Assembly: GCA_018401465.1 (NCBI GenBank)
Contig: JAGYKE010000004.1
Coordinates: 372,001-436,000, forward strand
Direction: 5' to 3'
Length of the DNA: 64,000 nucleotides
Source: Aestuariivita sp.
GTDB lineage: Bacteria; Pseudomonadota; Alphaproteobacteria; Rhodobacterales; Rhodobacteraceae
In this document: one piece after another, positions 15,930-24,635 of the stretch
Position numbering within the stretch: the stretch's first letter is position 1
Layout: every line of letters begins with the position of its first letter
Translations under genes and position numbers: made by a program
Notes under the pieces: generated by a model
Seen by the model: only the letters and a program-made list of their open reading frames with translations
Databases searched by the model: none
What the model was told of the DNA's origin: nothing

Positions 15930-16788
15930 GGATGATCGCCTCCATCCGGTCAAGCCGGTCGATCTCGGCGTCGCGCCACTGCATGGAAAACCGCGCGCGG
16001 CCCGGCACGATGGACGACGCGTTGGGGTGCAGCGTGACGTGCCCGATGGTCCAGACACTGCGCGGCGTGACGACATTGCGGAAGCGGTCGTTGATGGCGG
16101 CGTTGAAGGCCCCCAGCGCCTGGAACGCGTCGCGGCGCAGGTGCATGGGCGTGGTGCCGGCGTGGTTCTGTTGGCCGCCATAGGTGATGCACATGTCGCG
16201 GATGCCCACGATGTCGGTGACGACGCCGATCTGCAGGCCTTCCGCGTCCAGCGTCGGGCCCTGTTCGATGTGCAGTTCGATGAACCCGGTAAAGCGTGAC
16301 GGGTCCACTTGTGCGCCCGCGCGGTCGGCCATCGCGGCGCGCGCCCGCGCGAGCGGAACACCGTCGTGATCGGCCAGCGCATCGGCGCTGTCCTGATCCA
16401 GAAGCCCCGACCAGACCGCGCTGCCGGTGGTGACGCCGAAGCGGCCTTCTTCATCCTGAAACGACACGACGGACACGCCCGGCACCACGCGCGCCACTTC
16501 CAGCGCGGCGATCACGCCCAGCGCGCCGTCAAGCCAGCCGCCTTCGGGCTGGCTGTCGGAATGCGATCCCAGCAGCAGGCCCGGGGGGCCATCGGCCAGC
16601 CCGAACAGGTTGCCCATCGCATCGAAGCGCGGGGTGAGACCCGCGTCGCGCATCCGCCCGGCAAGCCAGTCGCGCGCGGCGATGTCGGCATCGGAATAGG
16701 CGCGGCGCACGACGCCACGGCCGACGCCCGAGGCACCGAAGGTTCGCAGCATGTGAAGGTCGGACAGGAAACGGGAAGGGTTGATCAT
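15604..16788 (-). CDS. M20-type Zn amidohydrolase (allantoate / N-carbamoyl-amino-acid hydrolase family)
   Basis: 394-residue metal-dependent amidohydrolase of the AllC/HyuC group. Di-metal motifs are '[18 protein letters not shown]', 'FQDEEGRFG' (general base Glu), '[10 protein letters not shown]' and '[10 protein letters not shown]' near the C-terminus; the dimerisation-domain motif is '[16 protein letters not shown]'. The ATG at 16788 (MINPSRFL) is preferred because the 22 residues encoded further upstream are low-complexity and non-conserved. The substrate could be allantoate, the one purine-pathway step lacking a gene in the 26-37 kb cluster, or an N-carbamoyl amino acid. Allantoate is an inference from context 9 kb away. 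Confidence 0.78.
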   Translation of the reverse strand: MINPSRFLSDLHMLRTFGASGVGRGVVRRAYSDADIAARDWLAGRMRDAGLTPRFDAMGNLFGLADGPPGLLLGSHSDSQPEGGWLDGALGVIAALEVARVVPGVSVVSFQDEEGRFGVTTGSAVWSGLLDQDSADALADHDGVPLARARAAMADRAGAQVDPSRFTGFIELHIEQGPTLDAEGLQIGVVTDIVGIRDMCITYGGQQNHAGTTPMHLRRDAFQALGAFNAAINDRFRNVVTPRSVWTIGHVTLHPNASSIVPGRARFSMQWRDAEIDRLDRMEAIIRDTAQEIAAERGLTVEFGQMLGLDPVAMDPALRAALEVGAEAVSPGRWRNLPSGALHDATNVARLMPVAMLFVPSIGGISHAFDEDTDEADLVAGVRVLAEAVGRLTA

Positions 16789-16959
16789 GCCGGCCACGCT
16801 GGCAAATCGCGGCGGCGCTGTCCAGACGGCACCGCCGCCGCCATCCCGCATCATCGGGCGCGGACAGGGGCGTCAGCCCGGGCCCTTGAAGGGGCTTTCC
16901 ATCCGGCCCTCTTCGGCCTAGGTCGGGGCGTATCCGGAAACCGAGCAGACGCGCCCGCC

Positions 16960-17613
16960 ATGTCCCACATCACCCTGATCCGTCACGGCCAGGCCAACAC
17001 CGGCGCCCGCGACGAAGCCAGCTATGACCGCCTCTCCGATCTCGGCCGTCAGCAGGCCGTGTGGCTGGGCGAACATCTGCGCGCCTCGGGCGCGCACCAC
17101 CCCCGGCTTTATTGCGGCACGCTGCGCCGCCACCGGGAAACCGCCGCCGCAATGGGCATGGATGGCGACCCGGTGGAGGACGCGCGGCTCAACGAACTGG
17201 AATACTTCACGCTTGCCCGCCTGCTGGAAGACCAGCACGGGCTGGCCGTGCCCACGCAGCGCGAAGGCTTTGTCGCTCATCTGCCGCAGGTCTTCACCGC
17301 CTGGCGCGACGGGCTTATCCGCAACGCGCCCGAAAGCTTTTCAGGGTTCGAGGACCGCGTTCTGTCCGCGCTTCACGACATCGCGCAGGGCGAGGGGCCG
17401 GCACTTGTCGTCACCTCGGGCGGGCTGATCGCCATGACGCTGCGCCAGTCCATGGGGCTCGACATTCCGGCCATGGCGCGCGTGGCGCTTGCCATCATGA
17501 ACACATCGGTCCACCGTCTGCACCGGATCGGTCCCGACCTGACGCCGGTTCTCTTCAACGCCGTTCCGCATCTCGAACATCCCGACCGCCACTTCGCCCA
17601 GACCCATCTCTGA
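16960..17613 (+). CDS. Histidine phosphatase superfamily protein
   Basis: 217-residue branch-1 histidine phosphatase (phosphoglycerate mutase fold). The catalytic RHG motif is in 'HITLIRHGQANTGA', with the second Arg/Glu region 'YCGTLRRHRETAAAMG' and 'RLNELEYFT', and the second His in 'LVVTSGGLIAM', where the usual SHG is replaced by SGG. Loss of that His may weaken or abolish phosphatase activity. The ATG at 16960 is chosen because the conserved N-terminal strand begins right after it; a longer open frame upstream is antisense to the hydrolase. Confidence 0.75.
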   Translation: MSHITLIRHGQANTGARDEASYDRLSDLGRQQAVWLGEHLRASGAHHPRLYCGTLRRHRETAAAMGMDGDPVEDARLNELEYFTLARLLEDQHGLAVPTQREGFVAHLPQVFTAWRDGLIRNAPESFSGFEDRVLSALHDIAQGEGPALVVTSGGLIAMTLRQSMGLDIPAMARVALAIMNTSVHRLHRIGPDLTPVLFNAVPHLEHPDRHFAQTHL

Positions 17614-17637
17614 GGCCTTGCCCCCGGAGCCCCCACC

Positions 17638-18261
17638 ATGACCACGATGACCCTCCACTACGCCCGCGGCACCATCGCCTGCGCGGTCGCCATCGCGCTG
17701 AACGAGGCGCAGGCGGAATACACCGCGCAGCGCGTCGATTTCTCGGCCGGCGAACAGCGCAGCGCGGCCTATCTCGCGGTCAATCCCAAGGGCCGGGTGC
17801 CGGCGCTGGTCTCCGAAAGGGGCGTGCTGACGGAAACCTCCGCGATCCTCGATTATGTCGCCGCAACGCATCCGCAGGCGGGCCTTGTCCCCGAAGACGC
17901 ACATGAGGCCGCACAGATGCGCAGCGTGATGACCTATCTTGCCAGCACGGCGCATGTGAACCATGCCCACGGCATGCGCGGCCACCGCTGGGCCGACCGC
18001 CCCGAAAGCCATGCCGACATGCGCGCCAAGGTCAGCCAGACCATGACCGACAGCGCCACCTATATCGAGGATCACGCCCTGCGCGGCCCCTTCGTTCTGG
18101 GCGAAGTCTATTCGCTGGCCGATCCCTATCTCTTCGTGGTCTCGACGTGGCTGCCGGGTGACGGGGTGGATATCGGGCGCTTCCCGAAACTCGCCGCCTT
18201 CCAGAAACGCATGTGGAAGCGCGACGCCGTGCGCATGGCGATGGCGGACGGGTTCCTGTGA
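17638..18261 (+). CDS. Glutathione S-transferase family protein
   Basis: 207-residue GST. The thioredoxin-like N-domain has 'LHYARGTIACAVAIALNEA', the cis-Pro motif 'KGRVPALV' and the glutathione-binding 'LTETSAILDYVA'. The all-helical C-domain carries the N-capping region 'SLADPYLFVVSTWL'. The active-site residue would be Ser/Cys in the ARGTIAC loop, typical of bacterial beta/theta-like GSTs. It lies 24 bases after the phosphatase gene and overlaps or abuts the saccharopine dehydrogenase gene, so the three are probably co-transcribed. Its substrate is unknown. Confidence 0.85.
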   Translation: MTTMTLHYARGTIACAVAIALNEAQAEYTAQRVDFSAGEQRSAAYLAVNPKGRVPALVSERGVLTETSAILDYVAATHPQAGLVPEDAHEAAQMRSVMTYLASTAHVNHAHGMRGHRWADRPESHADMRAKVSQTMTDSATYIEDHALRGPFVLGEVYSLADPYLFVVSTWLPGDGVDIGRFPKLAAFQKRMWKRDAVRMAMADGFL

Positions 18262-18269
18262 CGGGCGCG

Positions 18270-19328
18270 ATGCCCCATCTCTGGGTCCGGGCCGAACAGC
18301 GCGCGCATGAACGGCGCACCGGGCTGATCCCCGACGGGGCGGCGCGGCTGATCGCGGCGGGCTTTGCCGTGACGGTGGAAGACAGCCGCCAGCGCGCCGT
18401 GCCCATCGCCGAATACGCGGCGGCAGGCTGCGCCATCGCACCCGAAGGCAGCTGGCCCGCCGCCCCCGCCGATGCCTTCATCTTCGGGCTGAAGGAACTG
18501 CCCGATGACGGCACGGCGCTTATGCACCGCCACATCCTCTTCGGCCATGCCTTCAAGGGGCAGGCAGCGGGGCAGGTCCTGTTGCGCCGCTTCCGCGACG
18601 GCGGCGGGGCGCTTTACGATCTCGAATATCTCGTCGACGAAACCGGCCGCCGCATCGCCGCCTTCGGCTATTGGGCGGGTTATGCCGGGGCGGCGGTGGC
18701 GCTGATGGCCTGGGCGGCGCAGCGCCAGAACCGCCCCTGCCCGCCGCTCTCCGGCGCGGACAGCTCGACCCATCTGCTCGCCGATCTGCAGACGCGGCTG
18801 CTGGCCACCGGGACGCACCGGCCCACCGCGCTCATCATCGGGGCGCTGGGGCGCGTCGGCACCGGTGCCGCCGATCTCTGCACCGCGATGGGCGTGCCCG
18901 TCACCCGCTGGGACATGGCAGAGACTGCCCATGGCGGCCCCTTCCCGCAGGTGCTGGCGCATGACCTCTTTCTCAACTGCATCCTCGCGCGGCCCGGCAC
19001 GCCTGTCTTCGTGCCGAAGGACGCAGGCACACGGCCGCGCCGCCTCTCGGTCATCGGCGACATCGCCTGCGATCCCGACAGCGACTTCTCGCCCATCCGC
19101 GTCAATGACCGCATCACCACATGGGACGCGCCCGCGCGCCGCGTGCATGATACGCCGCCGCTCGACGTGACCGCGATCGACAATCTGCCCTCGCTCCTGC
19201 CACTGGAAAGCTCCGGGGATTTCGCGGGCCAGCTCCTGCCCGCGCTGCTCAAGCTCGGCACGCCCGATGCTGGCGTCTGGGGCCGCGCGGCGGCGACCTT
19301 CCGCGACCACATGGCCCGGCTGACCTGA
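18270..19328 (+). CDS. Saccharopine dehydrogenase (NAD+, L-lysine-forming type)
   Basis: 352-residue protein related to yeast Lys1 and alanine dehydrogenase/transhydrogenase. It has the N-terminal 'LWVRAEQRAHERRTGLIPDG', the substrate motif 'FGLKELPD', 'HRHILFGHAFKGQ' (active-site Lys/His) and Rossmann 'IIGALGRVGTGAADLC'. It catalyses interconversion of saccharopine with lysine and 2-oxoglutarate. The ATG at 18270 gives the family-typical start; a GTG at 18258 that overlaps the GST stop (GTGA) would add four residues and is a serious alternative. No partner saccharopine-reductase gene follows here. Confidence 0.82.
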   Translation: MPHLWVRAEQRAHERRTGLIPDGAARLIAAGFAVTVEDSRQRAVPIAEYAAAGCAIAPEGSWPAAPADAFIFGLKELPDDGTALMHRHILFGHAFKGQAAGQVLLRRFRDGGGALYDLEYLVDETGRRIAAFGYWAGYAGAAVALMAWAAQRQNRPCPPLSGADSSTHLLADLQTRLLATGTHRPTALIIGALGRVGTGAADLCTAMGVPVTRWDMAETAHGGPFPQVLAHDLFLNCILARPGTPVFVPKDAGTRPRRLSVIGDIACDPDSDFSPIRVNDRITTWDAPARRVHDTPPLDVTAIDNLPSLLPLESSGDFAGQLLPALLKLGTPDAGVWGRAAATFRDHMARLT

Positions 19329-19337
19329 GGCCTGCTG

Positions 19338-19400
19338 CTTCCTCTCGCCCCAAATATCCCGGGGGGAGGCCCGGAACGGGCCGGGGGGCAGAGCCCCCTC
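19338..19400 (-). repeat. Interspersed GC-hairpin/TATTTG element, copy 2
   Basis: Read on the minus strand, a GGGGGC-TCT-GCCCCC-type hairpin and GGCCCG-TTC-CGGGCC precede CCCGGGATATTTGGGGCGAG AGGAAG. It lies between convergent genes (saccharopine dehydrogenase and DUF3775). Confidence 0.6.
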
Positions 19401-19412
19401 CCGCGCCGCGCC

Positions 19413-19730
19413 TCACATGAGATCGTCTTCCTCTTCAAGCGCGGAATATCCCAGCGCGTCGAGTCCGTTCTCCAGATGCTCGGCCAGATGGGGCGATCCC
19501 AGAAGGTAATCGGCGCAGGGCGTCGTCGCCTCGGCCAGCGCGGTCAGGACCGCTTCCTCGAAATCCTCGGGCTCGAAACTGCCCCGCCCGACCCACATCA
19601 GCGCGACAAGCTCGGCCTGTTCGTCCTCGTCCATGCCGTCGATGAAGGCGCGCAGTTCCGGCTCGGCCCGGTCCAGTTCGCGGCTCATCAGGACGACCTG
19701 GGCCACATCGCTCACGGCCAATGTCTGCAT
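19413..19730 (-). CDS. DUF3775 family protein
   Basis: 105-residue acidic protein of the DUF3775 family. Visible features are 'RAFIDGMDEDEQAELVALMW', 'GRGSFEPEDFEEAVLTA' and 'YLLGSPHLAEHLENGLDALG', a pattern common in alphaproteobacteria. Function is unknown. The start at 19730 is chosen over one 18 bases upstream because AGGGGAG sits five bases before it. It lies 69 bases downstream of the SDR gene on the same strand and could be a distal member of that transcript. Confidence 0.75.
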   Translation of the reverse strand: MQTLAVSDVAQVVLMSRELDRAEPELRAFIDGMDEDEQAELVALMWVGRGSFEPEDFEEAVLTALAEATTPCADYLLGSPHLAEHLENGLDALGYSALEEEDDLM

Positions 19731-19799
19731 CTCTCTCCCCTTTCGCACAGGTCTGCGTCGCGGGCAGCGTGATGCACGGCCCCGGCCGCGTCCTTGATC

Positions 19800-20531
19800 T
19801 CACGCAAAGAGGCGGTAGTACATCCAGTCCGGCATGAACTGGCTCAGCCGGAAGACCCAGGAAAAGACGGTGGGGAAGTTGCGCTTGAAGAGCCCTGAAT
19901 TCATGTGGTCGAACATCGCCTGCGCGGCGGCATCGGGTTCCATGATGAAGGGCATGGTGAAGTCGTTCTTCTCGGTCAGGCGGGTGCGGATGAAGCCGGG
20001 ATTGGCCAGCTGCACATCGACCCCGGTGCGGCGCAGGTCGGCATGCATGCTTTCGGCCAGCGACATGACCGCGGCTTTCGACGCGCCATAGCCGATTGCG
20101 CCGGGCAGGCCGCGGAACCCCGACAGCGACCCGGTGATCACGATATGGCCCGCGTCGCGCGCCACCATGGCGGGCACGACATGGCCCAGCACCCGCAGGA
20201 AACCGGTGAAGTTCACGTCCGCCATGGCGACGGCGTGGTCGGCGTTCCATTCGGTCGCGGGCATGGGCCAGTAGACGCCCGCCAGCAGGACGATCCCGTC
20301 CACCTCGCCCGCCTGCGCGGCGGCGGCGGCGACGCTGGCGTCATCGGCGATGTCCATGGGCACCACGGTCGCCTGCCCCGGCAGCGACGCGGCAAGTTCG
20401 CTCAACCGCGCCTCGCTGCGGGCCGACAGGATCAGATGCGCGCCCGCGCTGCTCATCTTGCGGGCAAGCGCTTCGCCCAGCCCTTCGCTCGCGCCGACGA
20501 TCCAGTAGCGTTTTCCGGTCCAGGTCTTCAT
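19800..20531 (-). CDS. Short-chain dehydrogenase/reductase
   Basis: 243-residue classical SDR. The cofactor motif is degenerate, 'WIVGASEGLGEALAR' (TGxxxGxG type), with catalytic 'GSLSGFRG' Ser and 'YGASKAAV' Tyr-x-x-x-Lys, and 'NPGFIRTRLT'. It is the last of five genes with ATGA overlaps descending from 24414. In Rhodobacter sphaeroides an equivalent five-gene set next to rpoE-chrR is sigma-E controlled; the same is likely here. Substrate unknown, possibly a lipid-derived carbonyl. Confidence 0.85.
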   Translation of the reverse strand: MKTWTGKRYWIVGASEGLGEALARKMSSAGAHLILSARSEARLSELAASLPGQATVVPMDIADDASVAAAAAQAGEVDGIVLLAGVYWPMPATEWNADHAVAMADVNFTGFLRVLGHVVPAMVARDAGHIVITGSLSGFRGLPGAIGYGASKAAVMSLAESMHADLRRTGVDVQLANPGFIRTRLTEKNDFTMPFIMEPDAAAQAMFDHMNSGLFKRNFPTVFSWVFRLSQFMPDWMYYRLFA

Positions 20532-21106
20532 GCGGCGTCCGTCCGTTCGGTGTCGGCCGGGCGCATGGTGGCGACAAGCTCGGCCACCTGAATGCCGAAC
20601 TTGCGGAACTGGCTGCGGTTCACGATGCTGCCGTTCGGGGCCAGATACATCCAGTCGACGGTGTCGAGAACATGGCCCCCCGCGCTTTCGGGCAGGCGGA
20701 TGCGGTAGTTGAGCTGCACCGCCGATCCCATCTGCGTGCCGGTGCCGGTGCCCACCACGTCGGGCGCGGTGGCCTTGATCGACCCGTCATTGCCAAGCCG
20801 CAGGTGCCATTCGCGGTCCTGCACCGACCCGTTGTCATAGGTGAAGCGTTCCTTCATCACGCCGCTGTTGCCGTCCCAGCGGGCGTCGAATTCACCGACG
20901 AAGCGCGACGTGACGCGGCCCAGAGGCCCGTAGATCACGCCTTCACACAGGATCGGGCCGTTCAGGTGGCGGCGCAGGTCGAACTGGGGCTGGCCTGCGA
21001 CGTAATCCGACGGAACCTGCGCCTTGAAGGACCAGAACCGGCGGATGACGGCCTGAACCGCAAGGATCAGCACGGCCCCCGCCGCGACCAGCAGAAGGGT
21101 ATCCAT
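20528..21106 (-). CDS. DUF3833 family membrane-anchored protein
   Basis: 192-residue DUF3833 protein with an N-terminal hydrophobic anchor (MDTLLLVAAGAVLILAVQAV), then a calycin-like domain with 'HLNGPILCEGVIYGPLGRV', 'GEFDARWDGNSGVMKERFTY' and 'DWMYLAPNGSIVNRSQFRKFG'. Such folds often bind lipids. Its stop overlaps the SDR start (ATGA) and it starts immediately after the MFS gene, so it belongs to the putative sigma-E operon. No enzymatic residues are obvious. Confidence 0.82.
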   Translation of the reverse strand: MDTLLLVAAGAVLILAVQAVIRRFWSFKAQVPSDYVAGQPQFDLRRHLNGPILCEGVIYGPLGRVTSRFVGEFDARWDGNSGVMKERFTYDNGSVQDREWHLRLGNDGSIKATAPDVVGTGTGTQMGSAVQLNYRIRLPESAGGHVLDTVDWMYLAPNGSIVNRSQFRKFGIQVAELVATMRPADTERTDAA

Positions 21107-21107
21107 C

Positions 21108-22352
21108 TTACGTCTCCTCGATGGGGGTGGCGGCCAGCAGCGCGATCGCCAGCACCTTGAGCGCGCAGGGAAGGCCCGCGTACAGCAGGCCCAGAAGCCA
21201 GAGCGCGTCTTCGGGGTTCTCCGCGCCGCCCCGGAAGCCCGCCGCCTGCAGCGCGGGCAGAAGCGCCACGGCGGCGAAGGCCAAAGTGAACTTCGACACG
21301 AAGGACCACAGCCCGAACCCCTCCGCCGCGGCGGGGGCGATGGTGGCCATGCGGCGCGCGAAGATCGCGGGCAGAAGCGTCAGGTCCGCCCCCAGCGCCG
21401 CGCCCGACAGCACGCAGATCACCGCGAAGGGCAGCCAGTCGCCGGGGCCGAGCGCAAGCGCCCAGCCAAAGGCGGCGATCGACAGCACCATGGCACCGAT
21501 CAGGACGGGCTTGGCGCCGTATCCTTCGGCCAGCCTGCCCCAGACCGGCGCGGCGAGTGCCGCCGACAGGAAGAAGGCCAGCAGCAGCGGCCCCTCGAAC
21601 CCCGGGGCCAGCAGGCGGCTTTCGACGAAGAAGAGAAAGAGCGTGGAGCTGACGGCAACCGGGGCCGCGTTGATCAGCGCGATCAGGAGCAGCCTGCGCG
21701 CCAGCGGGTCGCGCAGGACCACGGCAAAGCCTGCATCCATCGCCACCGGCCCCGCCGCCCATTCCCGCCGCATCGCCGCCACCGCCAGAAAGCCTGTCAG
21801 CGCAAAGCCAAGCGCAAAGCCCGCGAAGGGCGCATCGGTCGCCGCGATCAGCGCCACCGGCGCGATCGACGCCGCGCAGACACCCAGAAGCGCGCCAGTC
21901 TCGCGCCAGCGGGCCAGCCGCAGGTGCCCCGACGCGCCCAGATCGCCCGCCTTCTGCACGCCCTGCGCATAGAAGGTGATGGTGAGAAAGCTGAAGGCCG
22001 AAAAGACCAGCGTCAGCATCGCCCCGAACCAGATCAGCGGGGCCACCGGCGGGGCGACGGCGAACAGCCCCAGCATCGCCACCGCCATGACAGCGACGCC
22101 CACGGTAACCGCCGCGCCGCGACGATGGCGCAGCGCCTGGCTCAGGCGGCCCAGAAGCGGGTCCTGCACCACGTCGAGCAAGCGCAGCCCGAAGAGCACC
22201 GCGCCCAGCGCCGCAAGGCTCACGCCGTACTGGTCGGCATAGAATTTCGGCGCGTGGATGTAGATCGGCAACCCGGCCGCTGCCAGCAGCGCGGCGAAGA
22301 GCGCATAGGCCGGAAGGCCGCGCACCTCGCTCTGGACTGCTGCCATCGTCAT
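21108..22352 (-). CDS. MFS / GPH-type transporter
   Basis: 414-residue inner-membrane transporter of the MFS_2 (glycoside-pentoside-hexuronide) type with about 12 hydrophobic segments. The signature is 'RLLDVVQDPLLGRLSQALRH' (loop 2-3, D-x-x-x-D-P-x-x-G). The start at 22352 overlaps the DUF1365 stop (ATGA); a much longer upstream reading belongs to another frame of DUF1365. It is the third gene of the five-gene operon. The GPH fold also includes lysophospholipid and lipid transporters, which would suit an operon of lipid-modifying enzymes, but the substrate cannot be read. Confidence 0.82.
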   Translation of the reverse strand: MTMAAVQSEVRGLPAYALFAALLAAAGLPIYIHAPKFYADQYGVSLAALGAVLFGLRLLDVVQDPLLGRLSQALRHRRGAAVTVGVAVMAVAMLGLFAVAPPVAPLIWFGAMLTLVFSAFSFLTITFYAQGVQKAGDLGASGHLRLARWRETGALLGVCAASIAPVALIAATDAPFAGFALGFALTGFLAVAAMRREWAAGPVAMDAGFAVVLRDPLARRLLLIALINAAPVAVSSTLFLFFVESRLLAPGFEGPLLLAFFLSAALAAPVWGRLAEGYGAKPVLIGAMVLSIAAFGWALALGPGDWLPFAVICVLSGAALGADLTLLPAIFARRMATIAPAAAEGFGLWSFVSKFTLAFAAVALLPALQAAGFRGGAENPEDALWLLGLLYAGLPCALKVLAIALLAATPIEET

Positions 22353-23116
22353 CCCCTCGACACCTCGTCCGACGGTGGAGTAGGCCGCACGCGATAGACC
22401 ATGCCCTTCCACCACAGCTTGAGCGCCTGCCAGTGGATCAGCGCCAGCACCCGGCGCGACCCCATCGGGCGGCGCAGCACGGCGCGCAGGATCGACCGGT
22501 TGGTGATCGGCGCGCGCTTGCCCGTCAGCGTGGCGATCAGCCCGCCGTCGCGGCCTTCGGAATAGTCGATCCAGATGCCGATCCGGTCGTCGCGGATGTC
22601 GAAGCGGAATTCGTATCCGCCCTCGACCGGCTGGAAGGGCGAGACGTAGAAGATCTTGGTCGCGTGCAGCCGGTCGCTGGCACCGATGGGCCGGTTGTCG
22701 GGGTGGTGGCACAGATAGGTGTGCCGTTCCCCGAAGGTGTTGGACACCTCGGCCAGAATGGTGCGGATGTCGCCCCGGTCATCCTCGCATATCCAGAAGC
22801 TGACCGGATTGAAGACATGGTTCCAGAACCGTGGCTGCGCCAGAAGGAAGATGCGCGCGGGCTGCGGCAACTGGTATTCGCCCAGCACCTCGCGCACCCA
22901 GACCGCGCCGCGGCCCTGCCCCGGCGCACCGCCATGATCGGTGTCGTGCAACGTGCAGACACCTCGGCGGTTGCGGCGGAACAGACGCGGCGCGACCGGC
23001 GCCTGCGCCTCGGCATCCAGCATGACGTAGTCGATCGAATAGCGGAACGCGTTCGACACCGCGCCCTTGCGGCCATGCCAGGTCTGGCCTTCGACGTGAT
23101 GAACCGCCGCCGTCAT
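22349..23116 (-). CDS. DUF1365 family protein
   Basis: 255-residue DUF1365 protein. Family hallmarks are 'GRKGAVSNAFRYSIDYVMLD' near the start, 'FWNHVFNPVSFWIC', 'EVSNTFGERHTYLC', 'KIFYVSPFQPVEGGYEFRF' and 'RAPITNRSIL'. The family nearly always follows an FAD-dependent oxidoreductase gene, as here, and is associated with fatty-acid modification (often next to cyclopropane synthase). The start at 23116 overlaps the oxidoreductase stop. No methyltransferase follows it, unlike in many genomes. Confidence 0.85.
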   Translation of the reverse strand: MTAAVHHVEGQTWHGRKGAVSNAFRYSIDYVMLDAEAQAPVAPRLFRRNRRGVCTLHDTDHGGAPGQGRGAVWVREVLGEYQLPQPARIFLLAQPRFWNHVFNPVSFWICEDDRGDIRTILAEVSNTFGERHTYLCHHPDNRPIGASDRLHATKIFYVSPFQPVEGGYEFRFDIRDDRIGIWIDYSEGRDGGLIATLTGKRAPITNRSILRAVLRRPMGSRRVLALIHWQALKLWWKGMVYRVRPTPPSDEVSRG

Positions 23117-24414
23117 GCCGCCGCCACCTGCGGGACCGACGCCCGGCGGATCGCCTCGGCCACGTCCACCGCGCTGGCAAGTCCGTCCTCGTGGAACCCG
23201 TTGCGCATCCACGCGCCGCAGAACCACGTGCGGTTGGTGCCGTTGAAGCGGCGCACCTCGTCCTGCGCGGCCAGCGCGCCCAGATCATAGACCGGGTGGC
23301 GCAGGGTCACCTGATCATAGATCAGATCCTCGCGGATGCTGCGGCGGGTGTTCAGCGTCACGAAATGCGGATCGTCCTGCGGGATCGGCTGGAGCGAGTT
23401 CATCCAGTAGGTCAGGTCGATCCGGTCGGTGCGGGGGCCTGCCTCTTCGGTGTAATTCCAGCTGGCCCAGACCTTGCGGCGCTTGGGCATCAGGCTTTCG
23501 TCGCGGTGCAGGATGATGTCGTTGGGCTGATAGGCGACCGCGCCCAGCGCCTGCGCCTCGCGCTCGGACGGATCGGCCAGCATGCGCAGCGAATCATCGG
23601 AATGGGTTGCGAAGACGACGTCGTCGAAGACCTCCCACTCGCCGCCCCAGGCGCGGACCTCGGCACCGGTGGCGGTGCGGCGCACTGCCTCGACCGGGGA
23701 GCCGAGGCGCAGGTCGACGCCCCGGGCGCGCATCGACGTCTCGATCCGGCGGACATATTCCCATGACCCGCCCTGCACCGTGTACCATTGATGCTGGCCT
23801 TTGTGGTTGAGCAGCGCGTGGTTCTCGAAGAACTGCATCATGGCATAGGCCGGGAAATCCATGATCTTTTCCGTCGGCGTCGACCAGATCGCCCCCGAGA
23901 AGGGCGCGAGGTAATAGGCCCGGAACCACGCCCCCATTCCCATCAGATCGAGGAAATCGCCGATCGTCATGTCGGGATTGGCGCGCGAGATCGCCAGCGC
24001 GCCCTTGTTGAAGCGCAAGATGTCGCGCACCATCCGCAGGAAGGCGGGGCGCACGAGGTTCGACCGCTGCGCGAAGAGCGAATCCACCGAATGCAGCCCG
24101 TATTCCATGGCGCCGCCCCGGATCGAGGCGGCAAAGCTCATGTTGCTTTTGGTCACCGGCACGTCGAGTTCGGCGAACAGCCGCGCGAGATGCGGGTAGT
24201 TGGCATAGTTGAAGACGATGAAGCCGGTATCGACCGGCTGGTCGCCCCGCTTGCCCGCCATGATGGTGCGCGCATGACCGCCCAGACGCTTTTCGGCTTC
24301 GAACAGGGTGACCCGGTTGCCGTCGGCCAGCAGGTGCGCCGCCCCCATCCCCGAGATGCCGGCCCCGATGACCGCTATGTTCCTGGGTGCGCCTGCACCT
24401 GTTTCGAATGGCAT
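23113..24414 (-). CDS. FAD-dependent oxidoreductase (COG2907-like), sigma-E operon lead gene
   Basis: 433-residue flavoprotein with an N-terminal FAD motif 'IAVIGAGISGMGAAHLLA', 'LFEAEKRLGGHARTI', mid-protein 'FSGAIWSTPTEKIMDFPAY' and C-terminal 'WFCGAWMRNGFHEDGLASA', the amine-oxidase-type second FAD contact. Homologues paired with DUF1365 act on membrane fatty acids; related Rhodobacter proteins have been implicated in furan fatty acid synthesis, but I cannot verify orthology. It is divergent from rpoE with a 222-base spacer, and it is the first of five overlapping genes. Confidence 0.85.
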   Translation of the reverse strand: MPFETGAGAPRNIAVIGAGISGMGAAHLLADGNRVTLFEAEKRLGGHARTIMAGKRGDQPVDTGFIVFNYANYPHLARLFAELDVPVTKSNMSFAASIRGGAMEYGLHSVDSLFAQRSNLVRPAFLRMVRDILRFNKGALAISRANPDMTIGDFLDLMGMGAWFRAYYLAPFSGAIWSTPTEKIMDFPAYAMMQFFENHALLNHKGQHQWYTVQGGSWEYVRRIETSMRARGVDLRLGSPVEAVRRTATGAEVRAWGGEWEVFDDVVFATHSDDSLRMLADPSEREAQALGAVAYQPNDIILHRDESLMPKRRKVWASWNYTEEAGPRTDRIDLTYWMNSLQPIPQDDPHFVTLNTRRSIREDLIYDQVTLRHPVYDLGALAAQDEVRRFNGTNRTWFCGAWMRNGFHEDGLASAVDVAEAIRRASVPQVAAA

Positions 24415-24457
24415 TGAGTGGCGTCCCCCAGCTTCGGATGTCCCGGTCGTCTTTGAG

Positions 24458-24487
24458 TCCTACGCGAATGGGATGCAATCGGATGCA
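24458..24487 (-). promoter_or_regulatory. Candidate sigma-E promoter for the oxidoreductase operon
   Basis: On the minus strand, TGCATCC (24487-24481) is followed after 18 bases by TAGGA (24462-24458), placing a start about 40 bases before the oxidoreductase ATG. It resembles the TGATCC-N18-TAGCA arrangement on the rpoE side but is weaker in the -35 element. Inference by similarity to known RpoE promoters. Confidence 0.3.
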
Positions 24488-24508
24488 AAAGATTTCCACA
24501 CGGCGATG

Positions 24509-24538
24509 TGATCCGGCTGCGCTGTTGCGCCGTAGCAT
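24509..24538 (+). promoter_or_regulatory. Candidate RpoE-dependent promoter of rpoE-chrR
   Basis: TGATCC (24509-24514), an 18-base spacer, then TAGCAT (24533-24538). This closely matches the Rhodobacter RpoE -35 TGATCC and is near its TAAGA -10. Autoregulation of rpoE is established in that genus. The predicted start site around 24545 rules out the ATGs at 24543/24549 as the rpoE start. Confidence 0.5.
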
Positions 24539-24635
24539 TGGTATGTTGATGACTGTTGATCCTGCATGGGCGAAAAACGTAATCGGAGAGCGCGGTCTTT
24601 TGATCGGGTCGCTTTCCGCTTGGGGTCAGGGTTTC

